In this document: in pieces, positions 11,201 through 22,926 of the stretch | Position numbering within the stretch: position 1 is the stretch's first letter | How the letters are laid out: each line of letters begins with the position of its first letter | From: Podaxis mareebaensis | Taxonomy: Eukaryota; Basidiomycota; Agaricomycetes; Agaricales; Agaricaceae | Direction: 5' to 3' | Assembly: GCA_018524725.1 (NCBI GenBank) | Contig: JAEUWP010000266.1 | Span: forward strand, 50,103-114,102 | DNA: 64,000 nucleotides | Program-made: the position numbers and the translations under genes | The notes under the pieces: generated by a model | The model's database searches: none | Told to the model about the DNA's origin: nothing | Seen by the model: only the letters and a program-made list of their open reading frames with translations

Positions 11201-13922
11201 TCAGCTTCAAACGATGCAGGAACAGAAAGGAAACCAGGGGTGCCAGGAGGATGTGAAGGAAATGCTGGACGCTTCTCGGAAGGGAAGGGAACCAAGTGTT
11301 GTGCCCCGAACGGTTGTGCCTCATCCGGGATCCATGGATACTGCGTACATGCAACCCACTATGCCAGTGCCTAAAATCGATCTGTCGCAGGTTTTAAGGT
11401 CTCAGAAGACGGCCAGTGCGAGGAGGAAGCGTAAGGCGAAGGAGGGGGAGGGAGGCACCGCCACACCATTACCAGCTTCCCGCTCGGCGCAAGCTAATCG
11501 AACGGTGCCTCAGACCTCTAGCTCGCACATCCAGCCTCAGCTACTGCCGCAACCCTCTTCTGCTCAGTTGTCCGAGCCTCCGCGATACCTTTCCGAAAAG
11601 GCTCGGGGCAAGCAAAAAGCTATCGACCCAACACCGGCCAGCCCGGGTCAACACTCTGCTTATCATAACACACTTCTGTCCCCCATCGCCGCAACCGATT
11701 TTTGTGATCCGATCATGTACTCCCCAACGAACACTTTTGGGGGCTCGCATCATCCTGTCAGTCTGCATGAAATATTTGAAAGAAATTTGGAGGAACACAC
11801 GGTCTTCGATATGGAGTTGCTGGATAAGTCGCGGGACTCTGGGGAAGGACCCAGCGCTGCGGGAGCACCAGTTACCATCCCTAACCTTGCATCTCCATCC
11901 TCAACACTCTACCGCGCCGATGGGAGCCCGTTCCGCTCTCAGTCGAACACAGACCTCTTTTTGATTTCTTCATTGTCGAGCGTTGGCCCCTCTATGTTTC
12001 GTCCCTTGGATGCATTTGCCTCGTATCATGATCCAAATAGAGTGTCGTTGGATGGGGAGAAGGGCGAACAAGTTATGACAATTAATCCGGCATTTTTGGA
12101 TGGTGGTCATGAGGATAGTAGCAGCAATTATCTTAACGAGACAGACTTGAAATTGAAATTGGGTGGGATGGCGGATGATGAACAGGTCATCGAGGTTGGG
12201 AAGGGGACGCTCGAGGCGAACATACATAATGAGACGTTGGATGCGGACGTGGAACATCAACCTGTTGCGGGATCCCCGATCACTCGATCTCCAAGCGCAT
12301 CTTCAAGTTCTTCAAGGCCATCACGATCGCAATCGCCATTCTCTGCTCCTGCCCGGCCCGGACTAACACCTCTATTCTACAATTTTGGAAGAACCTCAAG
12401 AACCCCCGAGTTTCTTGATCATCAGGTGGGCAGCTGCGTGCCTCAAGCTGAGGATGGACCTCCGATCAGTTCACACTCGACATCTTTGGCACTTGCCGAG
12501 CATAAATTCTCAAATTCACGCGCCAAGGCCTTCGGGGCAGATGAAGATGAGGCCGAGGAGGAGGCGGAGGTTCAGCAGAACCTCGAGGCTACATCAACGT
12601 CGGATGAGGACTTCATTGGATCGTCGGAATCTGAGGACTCACGACCCTCACGACAAGCAAGACGGACCGGTCCCATTATAAGGAAGAAACACCCTAAAGC
12701 AGAACCGTTGCCAGCGAGATCAACGTCGGCATCGGCATTCACACCTGCAAAGGATTCTATCTCTGTTTCCCGCGCACAAGAATGGGAATGCGGCGAGGAA
12801 GTGTCTTATTGTCATCAATGTAGGCGCAAAACGTCCAGGCTGAAAATGACATGCCTTTGCGAGAAAAAATTTTGCAATCGGTGTATCTCTGTTCGGTACA
12901 TATCCTTTATATCAATCTCTCTGTCTCTGGTTACTAATAATGTCGTTATAGCTACCCATCGATTTCATTTCGTTTACAGCTGGACGACTTTGAATGCCCA
13001 TATTGCCGCAATATATGCAACTGCGACATTTGCTCTCGGAAACGCGGGGAAGACTATGTCAGCCTCAGGATTTCTTTGGGACAGGTGCCCAAGGGAAGCT
13101 CGACGCCAGCTGTGCCTGTGGCTCAACCACCAAGGCCACGAAGAACGCGGCCGTTAGCGTCGTCCTCTATTGTTCCTTTGCCGCCACCTGAGCCTATTGA
13201 CGATATCGCTGGTCCATTCTCTTTCTGGGGAAGTATATACGATTTCGATGGACACAAGATCGCCACCGGTTTCGCAGGCCCTGACGAGGACAAAGTAGTG
13301 GTTGCGAATGCTGTCGAGGGATACAAGAGACCTGCACCCCAAGAATACGTGGAGGATGACCTACCTACTACGCGGACGTTCGTTGGTGCATATCAACCTT
13401 CATGGAGGCTCGGCAGGAATCCCATAATCAAGGAACCGGACGAGAGAGGAAGATCTCGTCGGATTCGCAATAATGTTGAAGGCGAAGACAGCACAACCCG
13501 ATGGTTTGTTGGCAAGGAGTATTTGTTATATTACCCGGTGGTTGCGTATTCCAGGGATCTGCGGCCCCAAAACCCGTTCAGTGACTTGTCGTCGCTCTCG
13601 TCATTGTCAGATGACTCCGATGTCGAGGTTGACGTTAAGACTGCCTCTCCTTCGCAAGGTGAGCGTTCAAATCCTAAACCTTGATCCCATTGCTAAGCAA
13701 TCTGGACCTCTCTAATGTGGTGTGTTGGGCTATTTTTGACCCTTCCTAGATAACAAGATCTCAAGTGGTATCAACGCCACCGACAAGATCAAGAACGCAG
13801 GTGCTGATTTTGATCCCAACATTGTTGAAACCAGGGATACCATTCGTGCTCTTTCGGCCGCACTAGAAGCTTGTGGAGTGATGGTCAAGATTGACCGGGA
13901 CCAATGTCCTGAGAAACCTTGA
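8210..13922 (+). CDS. CDCA7-like protein with C-terminal zf-4CXXC_R1 zinc finger
   Basis: About 1,700 residues, mostly disordered. Exons read as 8210-8467, 8518-8694, 8747-8914, 8969-9049, 9098-9187, 9267-9425, 9478 to about 9540, 9573-9767, 9821-9952, 10005-12895, 12952-13658 and 13750-13922. The join near 9188-9266 and the end of the 9478 exon are uncertain. The zinc finger starts at CHQCRRKTSRLKMTC (about 12812-12860), continues CEKKFCNRCISVRYP across the 12896-12951 intron, and ends FECPYCRNICNCDICSRKRGE. This matches the CDCA7/monoamine-oxidase-A-repressor zinc-finger family, nuclear DNA-binding proteins that in animals recruit the HELLS remodeller for DNA methylation maintenance. Long Ser/Pro- and acid-rich stretches and several basic clusters precede it. 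The far N-terminal start is the weakest part. The gene is convergent with the GH31 gene, 437 bases away. Confidence 0.82.
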
Positions 13923-14359
13923 CTCGTGGTCACGCTTGCCTGTCAGCAATGACAAACCGTCACAATCCCCTTTCTTTCCATCACTGCCCTAAATATTTGT
14001 TTCTAATCCCCACGGTATCATTCTATAATTGGTCTACTTGTATATTTTTGCAGACATACTAACCTGGGCGGCGGGAAATCAAACATTGGATGGTCAGCAA
14101 CATGAGCATGAATCCGTTCTAGTTGTATTATAACACTTGGGATAGTCATCATACACTTTGTATATCCTCAGGGTGGATTTTAATTTGAAAGCGATTGGCT
14201 TTCTTGATTCCAACAACAGTTGATGGAGACTTCCATTGAAAGGGAAAGGTACACAAACATTGCATCGGCAGTACAGAGGTTTTCAGTTGACAGGGAGTGG
14301 CTGTGTCGAACAAGACATAAGAAGGATGACAGTCTCTCCAAACCACCTGAGATCAGGGC
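13923..14359. other. Convergent 3' region between the zinc-finger gene and the GH31 gene
   Basis: Both neighbours end here, tail to tail. The sequence is A/T-richer than the coding regions and presumably holds both 3' UTRs and polyadenylation sites. No additional gene is visible. Confidence 0.5.
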
Positions 14360-17300
14360 CTACTTCCACTTCATGGTTGTCTCTTGGTTGAGGTCCAACT
14401 CCACCTCTACCACGAGCTTGTCCAAAGCAGCATCATAGGTCCATTCGGTCACTGTCCTAGCGCCGAGAGTCACAGAACGAGGGCGAGTCGGAACCCCGAG
14501 CACAGTGACACGCTGGAGCTTCTGCACAATGTTGAAAGTTCCACGGCTAGATATACGGAGTTCACCTTTAGCGGAAGTGAACGTTAAGGTCCTGTGAGGA
14601 CCGGGGGGATAGCTATCTCCGTCATCGACATAAGCTGAACCGAAGGCCCGGAAATCGGAGGCGAGTGATACGAGGAGAGAATATGGACCTTGGCGCGTTT
14701 CCTCGACCGTGTAAGCCGGTGCGGAGTGGAGAAGGAGAGCTGACCCATCCCGGATATGAACGTTAATGTGCCCCAACGGTGTGGACAGCGTGGTCGGCTG
14801 ACCGGCCGAGGCATTGACAACTTCATGAGTGTACCAATCCCGCCAAATCACCTTTCCGCGGCCAGGGAAGATGCCTTTTGGTATACAGCGGAGTTAGCAA
14901 TGGACTTCTCGATGCCTAATAGGCGAGACTAAAGATAACTCACCATCGACAGTGGACACGTTGGGACGGAGGACGGGGGTCACGAGGATGTCGCGCCCAA
15001 CGAGAAATTGTGAGTCAACGGTGAAGAGTTCAGGTTCATCAGGAAACTCAAAAAATAGCGCTCGGACAGGCGGTGTTCCAAACTGCGACGAGTTTGCAAA
15101 AAGAGTATACTGAAACAACATGAGGCAGGAACACAGCCGGTGGGTTCTTGGACGTACCCAGTATGGAAGGAGGGCGTATCGTACGGCGATGGCGGTTCGG
15201 GAAGCGTTGGCTACGCTCTCCCACCGATATGGCTCTTGGGAGATGGCACCTCGTATGTTGTGATTGCGATAGAAGGGGTGGAAGGCAGAAACCTGCATCC
15301 AGCGGTTGCACAGTTCTTCGTCAGTGTTGCCATCTGTCGGAAATACGTCAATTCTCCTACGCAGGTGATTGATGGCTCTGGAGCATGAACATACTAAACC
15401 CGCAGGTATCCGCCCCAACAAATGGGATCTGGAACAATTGGAACTGGAGAACGCCCTGGGTCGAGTCACAAGCCGGTGAACAGATTAGTCCTAGCGAGAA
15501 GTCTCGAACGGATGGGTCCCACGCACTGCGATGCTGAAACGGAGATAAGACCATAAACTGAAATTGTCGCCCAGCTACGAGGCGAGAAAGTTTGGATTTA
15601 GGTTTCGTGGAAAAGTGATGCATTTTCTTACCCAATGGCCAGTCCACCTGCCAGAAGAAGGGAAGGTCGAGCGGCTAATCAAAAAAGGACGTTTGCCGGG
15701 GAGGACGTGACGAAGCGCAGCATGCGTAGCCTTCTCCTCCATCAAACCCCAAAGATTGTGCACATCCAGCTCGACCTGCCCATCCACGTGAGTTGCATTG
15801 GTAGCCAGCGTGTGGAGGGAAAGTCGGCCATTGCCTGCCAGAAGCGTCTGTCTGAGAAGAAGGAACGAAAGACGTAATGCCGTCCGGAGCGGCGGTGTGC
15901 AATTCACTTACCATTGTGAATGGCGTAAGGGGGAGTATTGAGGTCTACCCCTTGCTGATGTCCCGCGCCCAACCCTCGCTTGTGGAGAAGCTGTCCAGAG
16001 CCAGAATCCTGGCATGTTAATTGACCGTTGACAGTGATATTCCCACTGGGGCCAAAAATGCTCGAGTTGTAACTGCCAGGATATTTTCGTTGTGAGGCAA
16101 TCCAGTCTGGGGATTGGTTTGCGCCGAAAGACTCACCACTCAGGGTAATCTGAAGAAAGGACTCAACGCTTGTCGTTCATCAATCAAACACTGGGAACGA
16201 CATACCGAGCACAGGGTTGCCTGGATCCCCTGGAAGGATGAACGGTGGACTTGTGTTTGAGAGATTGGCGCTGGTCCCGCTACAAGAATCGACAAGGCGG
16301 TAAGGAAGAGTGAGCCCTCCTCTCAGAAAATTCTCACCAAGAACCATCACAAAAAGAACTAGCTTCATTCATATCCAGCCATATTCCAGAAAATTCTACT
16401 CCTGCCCGAGACCAGTTCCGGAAAGCGCTGGTCCACCAGTCTTGTGTCGCTTCCTGGAACCAATCAGGGAAAACCTAGAATGCAAGTCAACAAGAGCGTC
16501 ATACGATCAAGCTTAACTCACGGTATATCCAGGCCATACTTGCCCTATGTATTCCGACCCGTCAGGATTGGTGATAAAGACATTCCTAAGGCAACGTATT
16601 AACGCGATAAGTGGGACAGAATGTATCAGCTCGCCTTCGAGCACCTTCCGTATATGGATCATACTGATTGTATTGATCAGGTCAACCAAAAGGCGTCCCA
16701 CCAGGATATGAGCACGTACTATATCACTCGAGTTGACTTGCTTCGGAATAGCCGCATCGACAATTGGGATGTCTGGTGAGAGTAGATATACACTATTAGC
16801 CGATCTGAACGAGAGGCGGGAATAGTCCACGAACAGCGTTGGTGGTTGTTGCCCTGCGAAGGATAAATGTTACTGCTCGCCGTCTGATGGGTTTAATTTT
16901 ACTTACTAGTTCCTTGATGAACGCCCGCACATCCTCTCCAGGATAGCTGACGGGATCAGTCGTGAAATCTCGTACAGCATGGTATAAATCAATGTCGTTC
17001 CACATAACTGAGTTGGATCGACACCCCAAATCTGTATCAGCTGATATTACGACAGATTGACTTTTCGAGTTACCTTCAAGAGGAATGTCTGCCTCCCTCA
17101 TTTTGATCACTTGGTCTCGGGTTTCATTCAGATTCTGATATCCCCACCTAGATTAGTCACAGGGGTTGTCACCCCAGTTGATAAGGGTTTCAGTCCTCTT
17201 ATGGCTCAGATTGCAGGAATGTGGTCGGTGAACGAACCTGCAGAGATGGAAACCGAACCCCCAGATGGGCTGCCATGTAGGTAACCCAACAACCTCCCCG

Positions 17301-18527
17301 TATTGCTCAATCACTTTCTGAGGCGTTGGTCCCGACATGAAGTAAAAGTCGAAGATGCCTCCAATCAAGCGGTATTGGATTAGGGAGGTGCTGGCGTTCT
17401 TCGGCGTCAAGAGGAGTATATCAGAACCGGCAGCGCTGGTAGGCGAAGTAAATGATTGGCATAAACGTTGGAGTCAATGATATACAAACCTAAGAAGAAA
17501 GACACCATGAGATTGAGATTTGTTGGTTCCTGGGTCGAAGCGGTGTTCCATATACACTGGGTGAGATCCATACCTAGTGCATGGTTAGATTCTATACATT
17601 TCATATTCAAAATGCCCTCGACGACTTACACATTCTCATCTATGGGGTCTGCTACGTCACGTGCCCACATGGTTTGGAGAGTGCCTCCATCTGCGCTGAT
17701 AGCTCTCCGGAAGCCAGAACTAGAAACGACTTCGCCTAATCCATATACGTTGGTATCGAGTGGAAGGGCAGACGTTAGCTAGAGATAACTGGTGAATGAC
17801 AGTTCCTGCGAGTGGGAACAGGAACGGACCTCAAGGTACTGGTCTTCGAATTTCATGCCGAAATCCTGCAGGGGAATGCTGTCACCGTTGGAAACAGTGG
17901 CCTCTGTTGGCGTATCTGGCAGTGAGATTGATCGAGTGTCAAATATTGGCGCAGCATGAGGATCAGAACGACGAGTTATCCAGAAAGCGAAAGGTGATCG
18001 TTGATAATTGAACTGTAAATCCCCATTCTTCGTGTTGAAGTTTTTGGTAAGGGAAGGCCGTTCAAACACAGAGTCAGGGACGATATACTGTTGATCATTT
18101 GCATCACTGATCTTGACATGAAGTCTAAAGTGACCACAAGTTAGCTTCTTGGCTTAATACATCCCGACAGTCGACCAAACATACCGAGTTGTTGTTTCGT
18201 AAGTGACTTCTAGGGTGAGTTGCGTCACATCGTGTCCAAATTTGTTGCATGGTGTGCCGTTGAGTGAAAGCTGCGCGACTAGCCCGCTGCGCCTTTCCGT
18301 GACAGCATCAATGACATAGCCTTCTCTCTGGTCAGAAATAATCGGTTTTGTGGAACGGAAGCCCAGAACTCACCAGGACAGGCCGGCTCATCGGCTCCAA
18401 AACCAAACTCAAACGTTTCAAATAGACCGGGAGTCAGTTGAGTTTGAGAAGTTGGAGATTCTGGCCTTGCACACACTGCTTGCAGCAGGAGGAGGAGTTG
18501 CCCGACCAGCTGAAATTTTGGATACAT
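14360..18527 (-). CDS. Secreted GH31 alpha-glucosidase
   Basis: Hydrolyses terminal alpha-1,4-glucose from malto-oligosaccharides or starch, outside the cell or at the wall. The N-terminus is a signal peptide ([19 protein letters not shown]). Early exons read 18527-18374, 18320-18185, 18124-17830, 17778-17630, 17573-17490, 17435-17238, 17147-17074, 17031-16907, a 19-base exon 16853-16835, and 16772-16720. The N-terminal domain shows NVYGLGE and [11 protein letters not shown]. The catalytic nucleophile Asp lies in [13 protein letters not shown] (about 16350-16400) and the acid/base Asp in [15 protein letters not shown], formed across the intron at about 15580-15635. [20 protein letters not shown] and FYRNHN follow. 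The C-terminal beta domain ends at 14360. The join near 16590-16640 fits a GC-AG intron. All key residues are present, so the gene looks functional. Substrate preference is not certain. Confidence 0.92.
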
Positions 18528-18565
18528 TTCCGGTGGGAAGCAGAGGCAGACCTTCTTTCACTATG

Positions 18566-18573
18566 CTTTTATA
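18566..18573 (-). promoter_or_regulatory. TATA box of the GH31 gene
   Basis: TATAAAAG reads on the minus strand about 40 bases before the GH31 start codon at 18527. The spacing implies a very short 5' leader. The motif and strand fit; function is inferred. Confidence 0.45.
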
Positions 18574-18989
18574 GGTCGCGACCATGACCCTGTCGAAGCA
18601 GTGTCACCTGCTCCAACACGCTGCTGACCACCTGGCCTCAAGGCTTCCAATGTTACGCGACGTGAAAGTCGCGACTGTGAGAAATGAATTGCATTACCAA
18701 CTATTTAAGGGCTTTTATCTACTGGACGGCAGTAGACACTGCAGCTATGAGGCTTCCTCGCCGGAAGCCACTTTGCTAGAACATATCAAACCGCTGCTTC
18801 TTCAGTTCGGTAGGGGAGTGAAAGAGGTACTTGAGAAGCATGGATACATAATTGAATTGAGCGCTGACATAATGCGTCACCTGACATTTTGGAGAACGCG
18901 TCAAAATATTTCGCATCGATCGTCACGGTAGCGCGACAACCTCCACCAGCGCTCGGCTTTATTCTCATAACTATTCCGATAATTTGAGC
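18574..18989. other. Region between the GH31 promoter and the F-box remnant; one unrecognised frame
   Basis: A 115-codon plus-strand frame (18584-18931) starts only 57 bases from the divergent GH31 start codon. It has a helical look (LLEHIKPLLLQFGRGVKEVL) but no family I recognise and no evident splice partners. It may be an upstream part of the neighbouring decayed gene, or chance. Confidence 0.3.
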
Positions 18990-21030
18990 GAGACGGTGCT
19001 ACCTAACAAGGAACACGTTCAAAAGGTGCAATTATCGACGCCCGGTTGGAAATCTTACGGCGACAGGAAGCCCAATTTCAAAGTATCATTGACGACATGC
19101 AAGTATTACAGGCTTCAGTTCGACGCGAGCGCGAGGAATTGGAGGCTCAACGGGAAGACTTAGATCATCTTCGCATACCCGTCTATCGGATGCCTTCAGA
19201 AATCCTCGTTTCGAATTTTTCTGTTGGTCACCGGGTCAGAGTTCGAAGAACAAAGGCTCACGGGCAAAGTATCAGTGTTATCGGCTCCTTTCCGCATATC
19301 CCATGTTTGTCGCTCGTGGTACAAGACGGCTACCTCGACTCCAGAAATATAGTCCTTTATGTCCCTTCGTGGGTCCATTCGTCAGCACCCTGCCCTTCAC
19401 GAGCATTTTCGAAGATCCCCTAAATCTCCATTGCACATCTTCTATCGCGTTTCATCAGCTATTCCGGCGGAGGACGATGCCCAGCAGATGAAAGATGTCA
19501 TGGCAGAACTGGAAGAACATTTCTGCCGTGTCCGTACATTCAACTTTCAACGCCGTACACTTCCCGCCATGATGCTCTGCCTGAACAGCCTCAAGAATTT
19601 ATATCTGTGACCACCACACCAACCATAGAGACCCTATCGCTCGCTATATTTAGCGAGAGCAGCCTGGACTTTGGTGCGGACTCCACATATGTCAAAGGGA
19701 AATCCAGTCCTCCCGACGCATTCAAGAATCCATGCCGTATTAGGTCCCTCAAAACCAGCCACCTCATACCATCTTGCCTATCCCCCCACAAATATTCACC
19801 GACCTCACCCACCTGGAGCTGTCGTTTGCACAAAGAAGGTCACCTCTGAGTGTACCGCGGCTCCCAATATCTGCTCTGTGCATATTTTTGTTCTATACCC
19901 CTCGGTTGGAGGACTTGGTCATTTTCGACACTATCCCAGTTTTTGACGTAATGTCTATGGATGCAAAGGTTCCTCTCCCGCACCTGCGCTCCTTCGACTG
20001 GAGCGATCCTGAAGTCAAACAGGTCACAAGACTGATGCCCCTCCACTATGCTCCCTCACTAGTCAAAGTCGACATCTGGCTCGACGGACCTCAACAATCG
20101 GTGTCCTCCAGCGATTCCACTTTCTCATTCCACCAATCCATGGGCCCCTCTCGCATCGTCGAATACCCGCGGTTGAAGGAGCTCAATTTAAAGTGCATGG
20201 AAGCTTCGGATTCCATGAAATATGTGTTCAGTAAATTCCTCTTCCCCGCTTTGGAGAAGGTGGAGATTGCCAACTTAGCAATTGAATCCAAAAGCGGTAC
20301 CGATGAAGACCCACAACTTCCCCACTTCCTGCTCTCACAGGCATCTTTCGGGATCCGCACCTGTCAAAAATGACACATCTGACCTTGTGTGCGTGGAATA
20401 TACCGTCGGACGTCGGGTTCATAAGAGCTTTCCTTGGGTGCCACTCTGAGCTCATTTACCCTTGAGAAATGTCGCAATGTGGGAACACTACTCCAGTGTT
20501 TACAGGAGCTCGTACTGGTTCAATTCGTGTTCGAATTGGCGCCACCACAACGATGCGACGTCAAATTTTGTCCCAGGCTTGAGGCATTGACGTTGTGGGG
20601 ATGTAACGACGTGGAGGTCGCGTGTTTGCTAGGATTGGTTGCGGCCAGGAATAGAAATATTGAGCTATGCCTTGCGCGGTTACGAGTACCCACTCCAAGG
20701 ATGGGTTGAATGGGGCACTGTTTACCTCGACGTTGGGCCAGGTATCAGGCAACTGCAGGGGGGAGACAGAGCTGGCCTCAAAGGATAGGGTCATCCTACC
20801 GCTACAAAAGAGCCACCGCCAGGGTCAGTCCCCAGCTGCTTCTGGACAATTGGGGAGCCCGCAGAGTACGGCTAGCGCGTTGCCAAATGCTATTCCTGGC
20901 GTTGATGTTACGGGAAGGATTTCCCAACACACGCATATCCTGTACCTGCGCATCGAGGATTGTAGGTTGGTTGGTCAGGTGGAGGCGGAATCGTTGAGAT
21001 CGCTGGGCGTCTTGGATGTCATATGGTGGT
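18990..21030 (+). pseudogene. Decayed F-box / leucine-rich repeat-like gene
   Basis: This is the typical layout of an agaricomycete F-box gene: a coiled N-terminus (IIDARLEILRRQEAQFQSI, continuing through REREELEAQREDLDHL), then a degraded F-box starting IPVYRMPSEILV near 19180-19210. Repeated LRR-like strands follow, such as PRLKELNLKCMEASDSMKYV (about 20162-20220), CPRLEALTLWGCNDVEVACL (about 20570-20630) and LYLRIEDCRLVGQVEAESL (about 20940-21000). The parts lie in different frames with internal stops: after ILVSNF, near 19600, near 20350-20375 and near 20440, none at convincing introns. Intact members are substrate adaptors of SCF ubiquitin ligases and form large families in mushrooms. 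This copy is very likely dead. Confidence 0.65.
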
Positions 21031-21424
21031 GATCCAGAATTAGGTTATTTTCGCGAAGAACCGGAGCTTTTAACTTCTTTGAATACAGTCTTTTGTTTCT
21101 CGGTCACCTTGACTGTGCCATTACAGCATGGAAGATTTGATAGCAAATTTCTAACTCTCGTCGTCCCACTTCGCCCTCATAGTCTCACGTACACAATCAT
21201 AGATCTTTGGCTCTGGAACTGGGTCCCAGGTCGTACTTGGATTTCTCGGTCATGGAAGATGATTGTGGACAAACTTTGCGTACATATGGTGTACCCTGTT
21301 TTTTTTTTACCAACAGGTCCCCTTTAAGTGACAAATTTGAATTGTATACATAAACAATAGTTCCATTGCTCAGAAAGAATCACTGCTGACTTTCCCAGAC
21401 ACTGCCATGCCCGTCCTCTAACCG
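21031..21424. other. Intergenic; no gene seen
   Basis: This short spacer lies between the F-box remnant and the 3' end of uridine phosphorylase. A run of ten T lies at 21299-21308. Nothing else is recognisable. Confidence 0.45.
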
Positions 21425-22926
21425 CTACAAACATACACCCGTGTCAGCGATTGACCCATTCTTCCCAAGCGACTCGCCCGATCCACGCACCTCAGGAGCT
21501 ATTTCAAACCCAGCGAGTGCATCCAAAACGGCCTTGATGATATACCCGTCTAGCAAAACATCGTGGAACAAGTTCGGGAGACCTGCCTACCTTTCCTGTC
21601 CAGTTCTCCAGCCGAGTCACCTGGTCTGGCGTGATGAAATCCTGGGATAGCCGGGAAGCAAAGACCATCTGAACCGCGGCGGCTCTTATGATGGAATTTC
21701 CCGACACCAGCGAGTTGGCGTGCGCGTGTTGAGCGGCGGAAGTTGGTCCAGTCATTACGGGTCGGACAGGTGTCGTAGTGAGAGGTGGGGCCCCTTCACG
21801 CCTGGCATTTGTGCGGCCAGTCCAGCAGGCTGCAAGGTGGTAGAGGTGGAAAGTCTCCATCTAGGAAGGATTATGAAGAATCACCCATCGGTCATAAGAC
21901 TGATGTGACGAACCTCCAATGTCGCCAGATCAGTATTGGAGGCTTGGAGTTGTTCGATGAGATCGGAATTATGGTCCGGAAATGAGGTTTGTCTTCCCTG
22001 CGAGGAATAGAAGCTTAATGGATACTTTTGTCAGTGTCAGCTGCTGGGTGCGTGGTGATTTTTTTCTGACCTATCTGCCGATGCGTTAACCGTTCCCGGA
22101 AGTATGGGCCTTGTCCAGTCAGCAGGCTTCGCGGCGCTGAGAGCAGTCACAAGCTGCGGAGCCAAGATTTTGGATTTTCCAGCGATAATGATACGGTCAT
22201 ACGAGGAAACCCACCTTCGCGTGAAGGGTTTGGTCTGCCGAGACCTAGATCGAGGTGAGCGCGTTTTTTTTTTGAGGTGGTGACAAATTGATGTACCGGT
22301 TTGCTGATCCTGTAGGCGGGCTCTTCCTTACTGTTCTCTGGGTGGACGAAGTCGAAGTCGACATTACGGTTGACGGCAACACATGCTTTTGGAACCACAA
22401 CCGAGCCTACAGGTGCATCAGTCAGCGCACCACAAGATCCAAGTCTATTATATTGGTTACTACAGTCCCTTTGACGAGAAACGAAGCGCAGTCCGAACCT
22501 AACAACGATCATGTCGCCTCGAAGGCTTTCACGGATTTCACGGACAAAGAAGTCCATATTTGGGCTCCCCATTCCGATGCTAACGATAGAGACTGGAACA
22601 CCCGAATACCGACCAGTGATGGTCAAAAATCCTCGTTCGGAAAACAATTCAAAAGGCGGGGGATTGTTGTCGAGGTGCTGCGCAACCAACCTGGCCCTAG
22701 AGGGTGATCCAACGCTTATCTGTCCAATAGTTGTAAATATCTATCACGTAGGTCCAGCGAACGGGGAGACTACAATTCGATTAGCCACCTCTCCAGGTCG
22801 CACACCCAGGTGGTACACTCGCTGGTCGGCAGTCCGAGGGAAATCTGCAATAAAAACCGTTAACTAGTCAGTTGGATTGCCAACGACGAAGTCTAACTCA
22901 CTTGCGTCCGTATGTCTGTCCTTCAT
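21425..22926 (-). CDS. Uridine phosphorylase (PNP/UDP phosphorylase family)
   Basis: Cleaves uridine with phosphate to uracil and ribose-1-phosphate in pyrimidine salvage; cytosolic. The first exon may begin at 22926. The recognisable core begins FPRTADQRVYHLGVRPGEVANRI (near 22840-22790), then after an intron SPSRARLVAQHL, GRYSGVPVSIVSIGMGSPNM and VVRLGSCGAL (second join near 22440-22490), and PVGSVVVPKACVAVNRNVDFDF. The substrate region GTVNASADSFYSSQGRQT is formed across the intron near 22010-22070, then TLEMETFHLYHLA with the diagnostic Glu-Met-Glu. It ends with an exon encoding AVLDALAGFEIAPEV and a stop at 21425-21427. All conserved blocks are present. Two joins are unsure: the N-terminal exon, and the stretch at about 22150-22300 after RISKP, where more than one splice solution keeps the frame open. 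Confidence 0.83.

Noticed and set aside
13076..13684. A separate gene for the 202-codon frame after the zinc finger
   Set aside because: It is continuous in frame with the zinc-finger exon starting at 12952 and continues into the last exon at 13750.
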